Part shown: piece after piece, positions 1 to 8,784 of the stretch
Layout of the letters: each line of letters opens with the position of its first letter
Numbering within the stretch: the first letter of the stretch is position 1
Assembly (NCBI RefSeq): GCF_030151085.1
Contig: NZ_JASLER010000020.1
Location: 1-26,329 of the forward strand
Direction of reading: 5' to 3'
Length of the DNA: 26,329 nt
Source of the DNA: Bacteroides sp.
Lineage (GTDB): Bacteria > Bacteroidota > Bacteroidia > Bacteroidales > Bacteroidaceae
The notes under the pieces: generated by a model
What the model saw: only the letters and a program-made list of their open reading frames with translations
Databases searched by the model: none
What the model was told of the DNA's origin: nothing
Translations under genes and position numbers: made by a program

Positions 1-73
1 CCTGCACATCAACAAGATCAAAGTAATCCAAAGTACCTTCAGGAAGAAGAAGGCGATAACCATTTAACTCCAT
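1..73 (-). CDS. Probable ISAon1-type transposase, N-terminus only (cut by window edge)
   Basis: An ATG at 73-71 opens a reading frame that runs off the left edge after 24 codons. The visible peptide contains LLPEGTLDYFDLVDV, which resembles the start of the small N-terminal region protein/domain of ISAon1-family transposases of Bacteroidales, where an 'LPEG-L-DYF' motif sits near residue 10. No stop codon interrupts the frame. A -7-like TATCTTTG lies at 99-92 on the same strand, 18 bases before the start. I recognise this from memory of the family only; 24 residues are too few to prove it, and neither the IS ends nor the catalytic part can be seen. It lies just beyond the end of the glycosyltransferase operon. 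Confidence 0.5.
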   Translation of the reverse strand, partial: MELNGYRLLLPEGTLDYFDLVDVQ

Positions 74-91
74 AATCAATTAATTTGCAGG

Positions 92-99
92 CAAAGATA
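92..99 (-). promoter_or_regulatory. -7 element for the transposase-like gene
   Basis: The minus strand reads TATCTTTG, a perfect match to the Bacteroides -7 consensus TAnnTTTG, 18 bases upstream of the ATG at 73. No TTTG -33 box is found at the usual spacing, so the call rests on the -7 match and its position. Confidence 0.35.
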
Positions 100-205
100 A
101 AAAATTATAATTTTATCCCCTCAGGTTTTTACATTGATCCAATCTAATTATGTAGAAATCGTAAAAGCTTTTTTTACTCATAGCCAATAATATATTCTCA
201 CTAGT

Positions 206-979
206 TTAGGTATAAAAATTCCGATCAATTATCCTACCATACTTCAATGCTAAACGACAATATATTAATTCTGAATAAATTCTCAAGCGTTGTCTGAATG
301 TATAATTCAATTTCTTTTCTTTTGCTTCTTTGCGTTCCTCTTCTATCAAACTTCGCAATACAGCATTATCAGAAAGTTCATTTGTAATGTTTGGATAAAT
401 AGATCTTACTTTCAGCCCCATACTTCGTATCACTTGATAGTCGTCGGCAACGATATCTTCTCGATTCTTTTTGAGTAGGCAGTTGCAGGCTTTCTGATTA
501 ATCAAGTAAGAATAAGTTCCATACGCAATGTGCACAGGGTAGGCAGTATATTTCAAGCCGAGTTTCTTAGGCTGGTTGTAAAGTAAAGATTTGGATGCGA
601 ACAAAACTATGTCAGCTTTCTCGTCTTTTAGTAAACGTATGCCTTGCGTAAGGACATGCTCTGTATCTTCAGGGCAGATAAAGGAGATATCATCTTCCAG
701 TATCAGAGCGTATGGTTCGTCTGCTTTAAGTAAGTGCTCATAGCATTTGCGATGGCTTAAAATACATCCTATTTCTCCTTTAGCGGGAGGACGACGATAA
801 CGGTCGATAAACTTTTCAACATTAAAAAGTCGATTGATATCCTCCTCTTTCATTTGTGTTCCGTTGATAGCATCGATCCACTCTACATCCATAAAAGTAA
901 ATCGATGGACTTCTTGAGTCATGTGCCTCTTTCGCTCAATGGACTCTTTGAGGTTGATGATATAGGTTTTTATTCTCAT
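206..979 (-). CDS. GT25-family glycosyltransferase (LPS/glycan biosynthesis)
   Basis: A 257-residue cytoplasmic glycosyltransferase of the GT25 family, which transfers sugars (often galactose) from nucleotide sugars onto lipooligosaccharide or surface glycans. The N-terminus IKTYIINLKESIERK is the usual 'YVINLdrs-ER' opening of the family; GEIGCILSH at 68-76 matches the family G-E-(I/V)-(G/A)-C-x-x-SH block, and the acidic EDD at 95-97 follows ALIL as expected for the nucleotide-sugar/metal site. Length is usual. It is the last gene of a four-gene leftward operon; its start is 16 bases after the stop of the fucosyltransferase gene. Acceptor and donor sugar cannot be read from the sequence. 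Confidence 0.85.
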   Translation of the reverse strand: MRIKTYIINLKESIERKRHMTQEVHRFTFMDVEWIDAINGTQMKEEDINRLFNVEKFIDRYRRPPAKGEIGCILSHRKCYEHLLKADEPYALILEDDISFICPEDTEHVLTQGIRLLKDEKADIVLFASKSLLYNQPKKLGLKYTAYPVHIAYGTYSYLINQKACNCLLKKNREDIVADDYQVIRSMGLKVRSIYPNITNELSDNAVLRSLIEEERKEAKEKKLNYTFRQRLRIYSELIYCRLALKYGRIIDRNFYT

Positions 980-995
980 ATCGTTTGGTCTTGCA

Positions 996-1961
996 TTATT
1001 TGTGGATCAGTCGCCTTAATTTGTCATAATTCCTTTTTGCCAACCACTTGAAGGGGTGTTGAAGTTCTTCTTGCTCTCTGTTATATAATTTCACTCTTCC
1101 ATACATTGTTCGGCGACGAGCTTCTGTTAGGGGGATGGTAAATATGGATGCATAGAACTTTAGAAGGCGCTCTTTCTCTTTCCGGCGGAACTCTTCAAAG
1201 CTGTTTCCGTGAAGATAGAATGGTGCTGTAACTTTTTCCAGATATGCCTCGTCGTCATTGTCTAAACGAATAATTTCTTCAATTGCTTCTTCCATGCAGG
1301 AATAATTCATCAGGTTGATGAATGCCCTCGGATTGTAATCTGAATCAATATGAGGATTACCCCAATAAGCAGGCAAAGAGTGGGCAAGGAAAGGATGATA
1401 TATTTTTTCCGTAGTGTAGCCTGACGCACTTGAGTTCTCTATGGCCAAACTAAATTTATATTGTGCCTGAAAGTCTATTTTAGCTTGGCGCGTAGGCGGC
1501 ACACAATAACCTATATTATTGAACAACGGACCCCCACAATCGACCTTCTTATACTTGGATAATTCTTGCAGAATAAGTGTGCGATAAGGGGCAGAGCAAC
1601 TATTGTTGGAATAGATAAAGTTACAAAACTTCCGGTTCAGCAACTCTTCAGGCGACAACGGAGGTAGCGGCTTTTCTTGTTGGAAATTACAGTAATCTCG
1701 AAAGCTTCGACCTTTATATTCAATTTCGGAATAAGATATGGCATAGTCGCAATCGTTAAAGTTTGGTTCTATGTTTTCGCCGCACCAAAAGATTTTAATG
1801 CAAGAATTGTACTTGTAATGGTCATGTCCAAAGCAAGAATAGAATACATAATCGGGATTGTCGAAGTCTATTACCACATGATAGTACTCAAATAAATAAG
1901 GAATACTTGTAGGATCGAACGGTTCCCATAAATCGACAAAGGCACATCGTATTGTGTTCAT
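996..1961 (-). CDS. GT10-family alpha-1,3/4-fucosyltransferase
   Basis: A 321-residue protein of the GT10 family, which moves fucose from GDP-fucose to GlcNAc or Glc in alpha-1,3/1,4 linkage. The signature block lies at about 169-203: KFSLAIENS, then GYTTEKIYHPFLAHSLPAYWGNP, matching the family pattern 'F-l-a-f-ENS-x-x-x-d-Y-v/t-TEK-i-x-x-x-l-x-x-x-x-vPvyxG'. The N-terminal half has FWCGENIEPNFNDCDYAISY, the other conserved patch (48-77). There is no signal peptide or membrane anchor, as in bacterial members. An AAGGAAAGAAG stretch directly precedes the ATG. It sits 15 bases after the ABC exporter stop, so it is in the same transcript. GT10 enzymes in Bacteroides and Helicobacter make Lewis-like or fucosylated surface glycans; that role is inferred here. 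Confidence 0.88.
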   Translation of the reverse strand: MNTIRCAFVDLWEPFDPTSIPYLFEYYHVVIDFDNPDYVFYSCFGHDHYKYNSCIKIFWCGENIEPNFNDCDYAISYSEIEYKGRSFRDYCNFQQEKPLPPLSPEELLNRKFCNFIYSNNSCSAPYRTLILQELSKYKKVDCGGPLFNNIGYCVPPTRQAKIDFQAQYKFSLAIENSSASGYTTEKIYHPFLAHSLPAYWGNPHIDSDYNPRAFINLMNYSCMEEAIEEIIRLDNDDEAYLEKVTAPFYLHGNSFEEFRRKEKERLLKFYASIFTIPLTEARRRTMYGRVKLYNREQEELQHPFKWLAKRNYDKLRRLIHK

Positions 1962-1976
1962 CTTCTTTCCTTGGAA

Positions 1977-3698
1977 TTAGTTTTGTATCTCTGTGATGTC
2001 TATAATCCGGCGGCAGATGGATAATGATTCTGCCCGATGGGAAATAACCAGCAGAGTTAAGTCTTTGCACTGCTCCGCCAAATAGAGTATGGCCTGATTG
2101 ATAGCTTTCTCGGTGTTTTCATCCAAGGAGGAAGTCGCTTCATCGAACAGTAAAATCTCCACATTCTTATACAATGCTCTCGCAATGCCCAATCGTTGAC
2201 GTTGACCGCCGGATAACATACATCCGCCTTCACCTATAAAAGTATCTACTCCCTGCGGCAAAGAGTTGACAAACTTATCGAGAGACGCCAATTTTAAAAC
2301 TTCATGAATGCGTTTAGGGTCTGACGATGAGTCGCCGACACTCATAACGATATTGTCTAAAAGAGAACCTTCTATCATAAATAGTTGCTGAGATACATAA
2401 CCTATTTTATCATGCCAGGATTTCATGTATTCCTCGGATAGCAGGACGTTGTCTACGGTAATATTTCCCTCGTCCGGTTGCAGGAAGCCTAACAGTAAGT
2501 GAAACAGTGTCGATTTCCCCGAACCCGATTCTCCCTTGATGCCAATGAAGTCTCCTTTTTTAATCTTCAATGAAAGATTTGTGAGCACCGGATTTATCTT
2601 GTCGTAAGAGAAACTGATGGAATTATAACTAATAGAGTCTTCAAAAGTAATGTCTTTGGAAGGTAGACTGTTTCTTCGCCCCTCTGTTTGTTCCACTTCG
2701 TTCAGTAAGTCCAAGGCAAAAGTGTTTTCACGCATTGTGAAATAGTAACCGCTACCTTTTATGATACCCGGTAATATGCGGTAGATGGCTATCACAAATA
2801 TGCCGATAATAATTCCTAAAGAAGGTAGCTGGAGTAATTGCGTTGCCAGAATGAGAACTATGACTGAACAGACCACTGCCAACTCCAATACACGTTGTAA
2901 AGTGGTGCTTAGTACCATCTTCTTTACTGAATAATTATTTTGCTGATTCAATAACTGAGCATACTTCTTGTTTGATGCCTCGAAAGAGTTGCTCATTTCC
3001 ACATCTGTATAGCCTACAAAAGTTTGTTGCAGCAGTTTATTCTTTTCGGGTATAATATGATATAGAAAATCACCATACTTCCTCATTCTTGTACGCGAAT
3101 AGCGATAATATATCCAGGAAATAGGGACAAAAGTCAGGAAAGCGAGTAGAAAAACATACGGATTGAAAAGTATCAACCCTGTGAGAATGGTTAGGACAAC
3201 CAGAACCTCGCATATAAGTGAGGTCAACGGAATAAAATAGCCTTGAATCAGATACTGTGCCACGCCATTTATCTGGTTGATAAGGCGCAGGCTATTATGC
3301 TGTTTTATATATAGAAAACCTTTGCTGTAATATAACTTATACAGACGCAACGACAAATAGTTGGAAATCTCAAACAACCGTTTGTTTTGTGTATATTGCA
3401 TATAAGTATTGAACAGAGTACGCCCCAACGAAATGAGGAACACTACCAGGCAAACCGTTACAATAAAGGTCTGTTCGCTTTCAAAGCCCCCTTTCTGATA
3501 GAGCAGGGCAAAGAAATGATTTTGCGAAATGCTGTCTTTATCGAGCACCAGTAGTAGGACAGGCAATAGGATGCCCAGACTTAAAAGATCCATGATAGCC
3601 ATGGCAAATGTACTTGCACTTGCCTTGGTCAGTTTATACCTATACTTCTTAGGTAATAACCTATATAATTGAAGGATGACTGTTGGTGTAAAGTTCAT
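1977..3698 (-). CDS. ABC transporter, fused permease and ATPase (glycan flippase/exporter type)
   Basis: A 573-residue half-transporter. Residues 20-320 hold the type IV exporter membrane domain with about six hydrophobic segments; residues 350-573 hold the ATPase. Visible motifs are Walker A GESGSGKST (389-397), Q-loop around 437, signature LSGGQ (495-499), Walker B ILLFDE (515-520) with the D-loop SSLD, and H-loop His554. The family includes PglK/MsbA-like flippases that move lipid-linked sugars or lipids across the inner membrane. The ATG overlaps the stop of the upstream GT2 gene by four bases (ATGA), indicating translational coupling. Surrounded by three glycosyltransferases, it most likely flips or exports the glycan they build; the substrate is inferred. 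Confidence 0.88.
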   Translation of the reverse strand: MNFTPTVILQLYRLLPKKYRYKLTKASASTFAMAIMDLLSLGILLPVLLLVLDKDSISQNHFFALLYQKGGFESEQTFIVTVCLVVFLISLGRTLFNTYMQYTQNKRLFEISNYLSLRLYKLYYSKGFLYIKQHNSLRLINQINGVAQYLIQGYFIPLTSLICEVLVVLTILTGLILFNPYVFLLAFLTFVPISWIYYRYSRTRMRKYGDFLYHIIPEKNKLLQQTFVGYTDVEMSNSFEASNKKYAQLLNQQNNYSVKKMVLSTTLQRVLELAVVCSVIVLILATQLLQLPSLGIIIGIFVIAIYRILPGIIKGSGYYFTMRENTFALDLLNEVEQTEGRRNSLPSKDITFEDSISYNSISFSYDKINPVLTNLSLKIKKGDFIGIKGESGSGKSTLFHLLLGFLQPDEGNITVDNVLLSEEYMKSWHDKIGYVSQQLFMIEGSLLDNIVMSVGDSSSDPKRIHEVLKLASLDKFVNSLPQGVDTFIGEGGCMLSGGQRQRLGIARALYKNVEILLFDEATSSLDENTEKAINQAILYLAEQCKDLTLLVISHRAESLSICRRIIDITEIQN

Positions 3699-4753
3699 TT
3701 GTAAGAGATGTTTTTGCTTTGCGAAGTACTCCTGTGAAATTTAATGATATTGACTTGGTCTCTTATAAGTATCTTGCGGACTAAAGTCTCCAGTATGGCA
3801 TAGCATCTGAATCCTTGCGGCAGGTATTTTATGAGTAAGGCAGCCGGCCATCGCTTCCATCGGATAGATACTAGTTGCTGCAAAGAGTATTGTTGCAAAT
3901 TGTTTCTTATCAAGCAGCATAGCTGGTTCTTTTCTTCGGTGTCGGATATGTTGTTGGTAACTGATACATATATTGCTGTGCATGCCATAATGTGCAGGCT
4001 ATCAGCAAAATTTTTCAATTCAGGATAATATTGCTTTATCTTTTTGCTTTTTATAAAGTGTGCATCAAGTTGGTCTTCTAAGTTTTTTGCACTATACGTG
4101 TGGCAAGTCGAATCCTCTCGCTGATAGTAGTAATAATGAGGTGCAGTTACGTATACTATCTTCCGGCATCTGCTTAGGATGTCTACTATTATATACGTGT
4201 CTTCGAAGAAGCGACCTTCAGGGAACTTGATTTGGTCAAATAAGTGCCGTTTATATAGTTTATCACAAGGTCCATTTTTTATTTGGTGCTGCTTGCCGGC
4301 AGACAATATGGCTTCTTTGCTTGTAAATTCTTCTACGTATTCAGTCAATTGCAATTTTTGAGAGTAAATCTCTTTGTCTGTAGCAATATATATCCCACAA
4401 GCTGCCATATCGGCTTCACGATTAATCAATTCGTTATAAAGGCATTGGTACATATCGGGTGAGATCCAGTCGTCGGGGTCGATAAAACCGATGTATGTTC
4501 CCTGGGCTTGTGATAGTCCGATATTTCGGGCGGCGGAGACTCCTTTGTTTTTCTGATGAATCACTTTAATGCGTGCATCTTTTGGAGCATACTCATCACA
4601 AATAATCCCGCAATTATCTGTTGATCCATCATTCACCAAAATAATTTCAAGGTGTTGGTAAGTTTGCACCAATATGCTATCGATGCATTTCCGTAGATAA
4701 GGTTCTACGTTATATATGGGAACTATTACTGTTATTAGCTCTCTGTTGCTCAT
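3695..4753 (-). CDS. GT2-family glycosyltransferase
   Basis: A 352-residue GT-A fold glycosyltransferase of family 2. The first 110 residues carry the whole signature: VIVPIYNVEPYLRKCIDS (9-26), NDGSTD (41-46), GVSAARNIGL (71-80) and the metal-binding IDPDDW (91-96). The remaining 240 residues are the variable acceptor-specific part with a CDKLY/RHLF-type segment common in capsule and O-antigen enzymes. It is the first gene of the leftward glycan operon; a -7 element is found at 4825-4818. Donor and acceptor are unknown. Confidence 0.87.
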   Translation of the reverse strand: MSNRELITVIVPIYNVEPYLRKCIDSILVQTYQHLEIILVNDGSTDNCGIICDEYAPKDARIKVIHQKNKGVSAARNIGLSQAQGTYIGFIDPDDWISPDMYQCLYNELINREADMAACGIYIATDKEIYSQKLQLTEYVEEFTSKEAILSAGKQHQIKNGPCDKLYKRHLFDQIKFPEGRFFEDTYIIVDILSRCRKIVYVTAPHYYYYQREDSTCHTYSAKNLEDQLDAHFIKSKKIKQYYPELKNFADSLHIMACTAIYVSVTNNISDTEEKNQLCCLIRNNLQQYSLQQLVSIRWKRWPAALLIKYLPQGFRCYAILETLVRKILIRDQVNIIKFHRSTSQSKNISYK

Positions 4754-4817
4754 TGTTTAGTAGCCTTCGAAGATCAGTCTTTCTATTATAGCTCTCTCTT
4801 TTTATTAATTTCGGCGA

Positions 4818-4825
4818 CAAAGATA
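4818..4825 (-). promoter_or_regulatory. -7 element of the glycan operon promoter
   Basis: The minus strand reads TATCTTTG followed by TCGCC, a perfect TAnnTTTG match. It would start transcription near 4811, giving a leader of about 58 bases before the GT2 gene. No clear TTTG -33 box is present at 19-21 bases. Confidence 0.45.
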
Positions 4826-4991
4826 ATAGAAACTATTGTTAATTAAGCTTGAACAAATGATAATAGCACAAATGATTTTCTCCAGAAGAACAATATACAG
4901 AGATGCGGGGAGTTAATATATAAATTCCTGGATATTAACTGAAAAGTTTCTTGATTTACTAATTAATCTCTGTTCACAGTGTGCGAATACA

Positions 4992-5055
4992 AAAACGCAA
5001 CGCTCGGATATGAAAACGCAACGCTTGAACATGCGTTCGCAACGTAAGAATAATG
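4992..5055. repeat. Short tandem repeat, ~21-base unit, about three copies
   Basis: Copies begin at 4992 (AAAACGCAACGCTCGGATATG is split as AAAACGCAACGC + TCGGATATG), 5013 (AAAACGCAACGC + TTGAACATG) and 5034 (diverged, CGTTCGCAACGT + AAGAATAATG). The first two copies share the first 13 bases exactly. A weaker half copy (GTGCGAATAC) lies just before. On the opposite strand the units translate as repeating RCVFISE-like peptides, but nothing else supports coding. Confidence 0.7.
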
Positions 5056-5204
5056 TGAGTTCGATATGAAGTATGTTTTTATATAGCCTTTTCATAGTGA
5101 ATAGACATGACCCAATCTTTTCATACAAGAAGGAGAACGTGATTAAATGCAAACATTATCACATTGTTCTCTCTTATAAGATACGTTCTTGATTGTTCCT
5201 TCTT

Positions 5205-6389
5205 TTACTTCATCAGTTTCTTCACCATTACTAATATTTGCAGAATAACGACCACGATAATCAGCCAGATTCCGTAGGTTTTGAGGAAGTAAAGCCACAG
5301 GGAGGAGGATTCGGGTTGTTCTTCTGTTCCGGTTATTTGCTCAATCTTGCCTAATTGCAAGTGGGGGATGCTGTCAGATATCTGTTGCTCGAAGGATAGG
5401 TCATATTGCGGAAATGTTGCGTCTTTTTCTCCATAAGTCAAAGTGTAGCGATCTCCTTTCTTCAATGCCGATACAAGGTAGAATTTACGGATGTAAGACT
5501 TGATGGAGTCGATAACTAAAGGTTGGTCGTCTCCGTTAAATATGGACATTTGCAATGTGTCAGCGAGCATTTCTACTGGAATAATCTGTGGCATGCCGTT
5601 TTGATGGGAGAGGGTACCGACCGATGCTACATAAGGAAATTCAACTCTCAAATCTCTGCTGAAGAATCGGGGTGAAGAGATAAAAAAAGCGAGGCGATCA
5701 ATCTGATATTTGAAAGGATACACCAAATGTATTTCAGTTTGTTTTCCTTGCTGCTCTATTCGGATTGACTGCAAGGGAACTTCCAGTAAGTTACGTTTGT
5801 GGTAGTTTTCATCCTTCATTCTTCCTGCTTCCATGATATTTAGTGGCGCTGAGAGTGAGTCGCTTATATCCATTTTATAGTATTTATAATCCGACAGTGG
5901 GAATGTAAGATTTAGAAGAGCTTCTGTCTGACTATTATTGCTGATGTTACTTAGCAGGAAACGGTCTTTTACGACGAACCACCTTTTGTTATCATTGCTG
6001 CCCGAGAGCGTCGCCTTTTTCTTTACATCTGCATTTTTTATTTTCAAGATAAAAGAGGAGAGAGGAGTACTGTCGGTGGTAATCAATATATTGGTCCGGT
6101 GAGGAGCAGAAGTGACAGTTGTCTGAAAAGGCACGAATTCGCTACTTTGATCGGAATGAATATCTTCTTTCAATAGCCAGGCTATTTCTTGGTTTTCACT
6201 GTTTTTAATACGAATGTCGGCAAAGTCGGTGCGGGTGGCACCAAGCACTTGATGGGGTAAATCAATGGCATAGAATGCATCTGCATCGACTATGGGCAGT
6301 GCTACTTTATATGTGGGTTGTGCCCATGCTTGACCTATAGTCAGGCAGCATAGAAGGACTATTGCGTTAATTGGCTTCATTCTCATCAT
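5205..6389 (-). CDS. DUF3999-family envelope protein
   Basis: About 394 residues, with a signal peptide (MKPINAIVLLCCLTIGQAWA) cleaved before QPTYKVALP, a large beta-rich extracytoplasmic part, and one C-terminal transmembrane helix (IWLIIVVVILQILVMV) ending in a basic KKLMK tail. Composition and the partner gene identify it as DUF3999, a family of unknown function that is repeatedly encoded next to DUF2339. The frame overlaps the end of the DUF2339 gene, so the two are translationally coupled. Several in-frame ATGs exist (6404, 6389, 6386, 6380); 6389 gives a normal signal-peptide n-region, but 6380 is equally possible and no Shine-Dalgarno decides it. Confidence 0.75.
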   Translation of the reverse strand: MMRMKPINAIVLLCCLTIGQAWAQPTYKVALPIVDADAFYAIDLPHQVLGATRTDFADIRIKNSENQEIAWLLKEDIHSDQSSEFVPFQTTVTSAPHRTNILITTDSTPLSSFILKIKNADVKKKATLSGSNDNKRWFVVKDRFLLSNISNNSQTEALLNLTFPLSDYKYYKMDISDSLSAPLNIMEAGRMKDENYHKRNLLEVPLQSIRIEQQGKQTEIHLVYPFKYQIDRLAFFISSPRFFSRDLRVEFPYVASVGTLSHQNGMPQIIPVEMLADTLQMSIFNGDDQPLVIDSIKSYIRKFYLVSALKKGDRYTLTYGEKDATFPQYDLSFEQQISDSIPHLQLGKIEQITGTEEQPESSSLWLYFLKTYGIWLIIVVVILQILVMVKKLMK

Positions 6390-8706
6390 CTTTAAAAAGT
6401 ACATTTTTTAGTTTCTGGTAAAGGAAGGATAACACCAATAGGATAAGACCTAAAATGATGAATACTATAATCTTCCCTACAGTGGGCATTGCCCAAAGGT
6501 CAATTAGTACTAGTTTTAGTAACACGATACCGAAAGTAACCAGACTGATTATACGCAAAACCTTTTGGTGCAACTTCATACCTAATCCCATTTGTACAAA
6601 TCCGGCACTGATCAGCGCGATGGAGAATGCTGCTGTCAAGTCATTTAGTCCCGTTTGCAAGAAAAGTAGTTGCAGGATGTAAACCCAAAACAAGGTAGAC
6701 ACTATGTTGAGGTAGATGGTGTATCGTGGTTGCATACCGTTGGCTTTGTAGTATTGGCGTGATACGTCATACAGATTGGCTATGATAAACAGTACATTAA
6801 CCCATGCCAGCAACGGATTGGTTCCGGTCAGTTCGGAGTAGTGTGCATAAGCAAAGATAACAAACAATAGCGTATTGCTTCCTGTAAGTAATTGATAAAT
6901 ACCAGCGTATCGACTGATGGGGAAACGTTTCCTGAAACCATAGCAATATGCCGTGATGCATCCGGATGTAAACAACATCATCACTTCGGCATTTGTGCCC
7001 GAGGGGAGGTGCAGGCTGAACTCTCTCATGAATGTATAATAGAGTATAAGGATGGAGAAGACACTCATTAGAGCGTTCCAGGGTGAGTATTTCAAGAATC
7101 GAGCTCCTTCGAGTGAAGTACGCTGGCGGGACATAAGCCATGCAAATGCACCTGTTGCTAATCCCATAAACAGCGAAGTGGCAAATTGGCTGTTGATAAA
7201 AATATTTTCGAGATGGCTAGAAGAGTAAACAATCGAATGAAACACATCCATCACAAAAGAGATGAGAGTGAGACATACCAGTATGAGTGTGGCATATTCG
7301 TACACCCAAATTCGAGATTTGGCATAGAGCCACAACAACAGTACCATTTCCGATGCCCAGAATAACGTGATGTAGTTGCCGCTTAGCTGGAGGGGGACAG
7401 TGATTGATACGAAAGTAAGCACAAGCCCCAGCATGGCATAGATAAGCAACAGGTAATCTTGTTTACTTTTGCGTAGCCAAATAACCAGGGCTAAGTTAAT
7501 GATTGCAATAAACAAGCTCAGCAGACCTTCTGCCTCGAATGGTAACGCCATACATCCGAGTAGGAAAATACCAAATCCGAGGAATGTAAAGTTGTTCGAA
7601 ATAATGACGGATAATAGTAATCGGTTGGTTTTAGTACTTGCCGAGTGAAGTATGGAAATCGTAGGAAGCAAGAATATCAAATAGAACAAAGTACAAAATA
7701 GAAATAAAATACCTGCCACTGTGGGAGGGAATTCCTCTGAGGTACAGTTTTCTATGTAGCCCGCCATAATCACGGAAGTGAATACGTATGATAGAATAGG
7801 AAGTTCACTCCATTTCTTATAAATAGAGAGACAGAACATACCAATATTCAATATAGACAGATAAGTGAAAAGAACCATGTAGTTGCCTTCACCGCTGCTG
7901 ACAATGAACGGAGCAAGAAAACCACCTATAAGCGAGATAATGGCCAGTTCGCGCCTGTCATACAGAATGGCAAGTATGGGCATCAGTATCGTAATAGCTA
8001 TAAGGATGAGAAATGCTGATGTTTGTGAAAACAGATGATAGTAGTGGAAAGCGATGGCTACCGTAAGATAGAAAACACCGAAAGCTCCTCCGGCCAGCAG
8101 TGAACTGAATGTACGGTACTTCTTTTGCAGGCGTCCGGCGGTGGCAAGCAGTGCCGACCCTGCTAAAAAGCCTAATACGGTGCGTAGTGTCTCGTTAATC
8201 CAGTCTTTGTCAATGGCGTATTTTACGAACAAGCCGATGCCTATCACAAAAACAAGAATTCCGATTTTACCGAAAAGGTTTTCGCCAATGAACTTCTCAT
8301 AATTGATTTTTCTTTTTGGCTTTTTGGGTATAATGGGAGCAGGTCTCTGAATTTCTTCAAGCACAGACTCTTCTTCAAACGTAGGTTCTTTTTCAAGCTT
8401 TTCAATCACCTCATTCTCGACTTCTGCAACTTGTTCCTCTTCCGGATACTCTTCTAACAATATGTTCCCTATCCGGGAAACTTCTTCTTTTTCCTTGGCA
8501 TTATTGCATTGATACTCTTCTTGCGGTAGGGTGGCATTGTCCGGAGAAGCACCTGGCTTTTTGAGTGAATTACGTAATTGTAATTTGACTTGTTCAAGCT
8601 CTTCTTCTATTTTTCTAAAGCAATTACCGAGCCTGTTTAGCAATATAATAGGCATTATTAGTATATACAATATTAATAATACGCCTAAGAAGAAGAATCC
8701 GTCCAT
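6367..8706 (-). CDS. DUF2339-family polytopic membrane protein
   Basis: A 779-residue inner-membrane protein. Order of parts: an N-terminal helix (residues 3-23), a coiled coil (EEELEQVKLQLRNS), a Glu-rich linker to about 130, then some 20 closely spaced transmembrane helices to the C-terminus. The start of the membrane part, KFIGENLFGKIGILVFVIGI, and the later GGFLAPFIVSSGEGN are the two characteristic DUF2339 blocks. Function is unknown in the family; a channel, transporter or scaffold role would be a guess. Start: the ATG lies 28-35 bases downstream of a perfect -7 element. It is the first gene of a two-gene operon with DUF3999. Confidence 0.85.
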   Translation of the reverse strand: MDGFFFLGVLLILYILIMPIILLNRLGNCFRKIEEELEQVKLQLRNSLKKPGASPDNATLPQEEYQCNNAKEKEEVSRIGNILLEEYPEEEQVAEVENEVIEKLEKEPTFEEESVLEEIQRPAPIIPKKPKRKINYEKFIGENLFGKIGILVFVIGIGLFVKYAIDKDWINETLRTVLGFLAGSALLATAGRLQKKYRTFSSLLAGGAFGVFYLTVAIAFHYYHLFSQTSAFLILIAITILMPILAILYDRRELAIISLIGGFLAPFIVSSGEGNYMVLFTYLSILNIGMFCLSIYKKWSELPILSYVFTSVIMAGYIENCTSEEFPPTVAGILFLFCTLFYLIFLLPTISILHSASTKTNRLLLSVIISNNFTFLGFGIFLLGCMALPFEAEGLLSLFIAIINLALVIWLRKSKQDYLLLIYAMLGLVLTFVSITVPLQLSGNYITLFWASEMVLLLWLYAKSRIWVYEYATLILVCLTLISFVMDVFHSIVYSSSHLENIFINSQFATSLFMGLATGAFAWLMSRQRTSLEGARFLKYSPWNALMSVFSILILYYTFMREFSLHLPSGTNAEVMMLFTSGCITAYCYGFRKRFPISRYAGIYQLLTGSNTLLFVIFAYAHYSELTGTNPLLAWVNVLFIIANLYDVSRQYYKANGMQPRYTIYLNIVSTLFWVYILQLLFLQTGLNDLTAAFSIALISAGFVQMGLGMKLHQKVLRIISLVTFGIVLLKLVLIDLWAMPTVGKIIVFIILGLILLVLSFLYQKLKNVLFKDDENEAN

Positions 8707-8733
8707 TGTATCACCATTATTTAGTAAACGCTA

Positions 8734-8741
8734 CAAATATA
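8734..8741 (-). promoter_or_regulatory. -7 element for the DUF2339-DUF3999 operon
   Basis: Minus strand TATATTTG, a perfect TAnnTTTG match, 27 bases before the ATG at 8706. It lies in the 78-base gap after the M64 peptidase gene, suggesting that the pair has its own promoter. The -33 position shows no TTTG. Confidence 0.45.
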
Positions 8742-8784
8742 GAGCTTTCTATTAACAATTGCCATATAAATATTAATTGAATGT

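Larger units (their letters stand above)
4754..5204. other. 451-base intergenic region, no convincing gene
   Basis: Contains the promoter of the glycan operon near its left end and a short tandem repeat in the middle (4992-5055). The only long frame (minus, 5152-4913) has the composition of translated repeats and no recognisable domain or start context. No strong terminator hairpin for the DUF2339/DUF3999 operon is visible; only a 10-base palindrome TCTTATAAGA at about 5173-5182. Confidence 0.6.

Noticed and set aside
161..177. GTAAAA-N5-TTTTAC hairpin downstream of the GT25 gene
   Set aside because: Only A/T pairs apart from the closing base; too weak to call a terminator.
4913..5152. 79-codon frame on the minus strand with repeated RCVF/ERC peptides
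   Set aside because: It is the translation of the 21-base tandem repeat, has no domain, no start context and no -7 element near its start.
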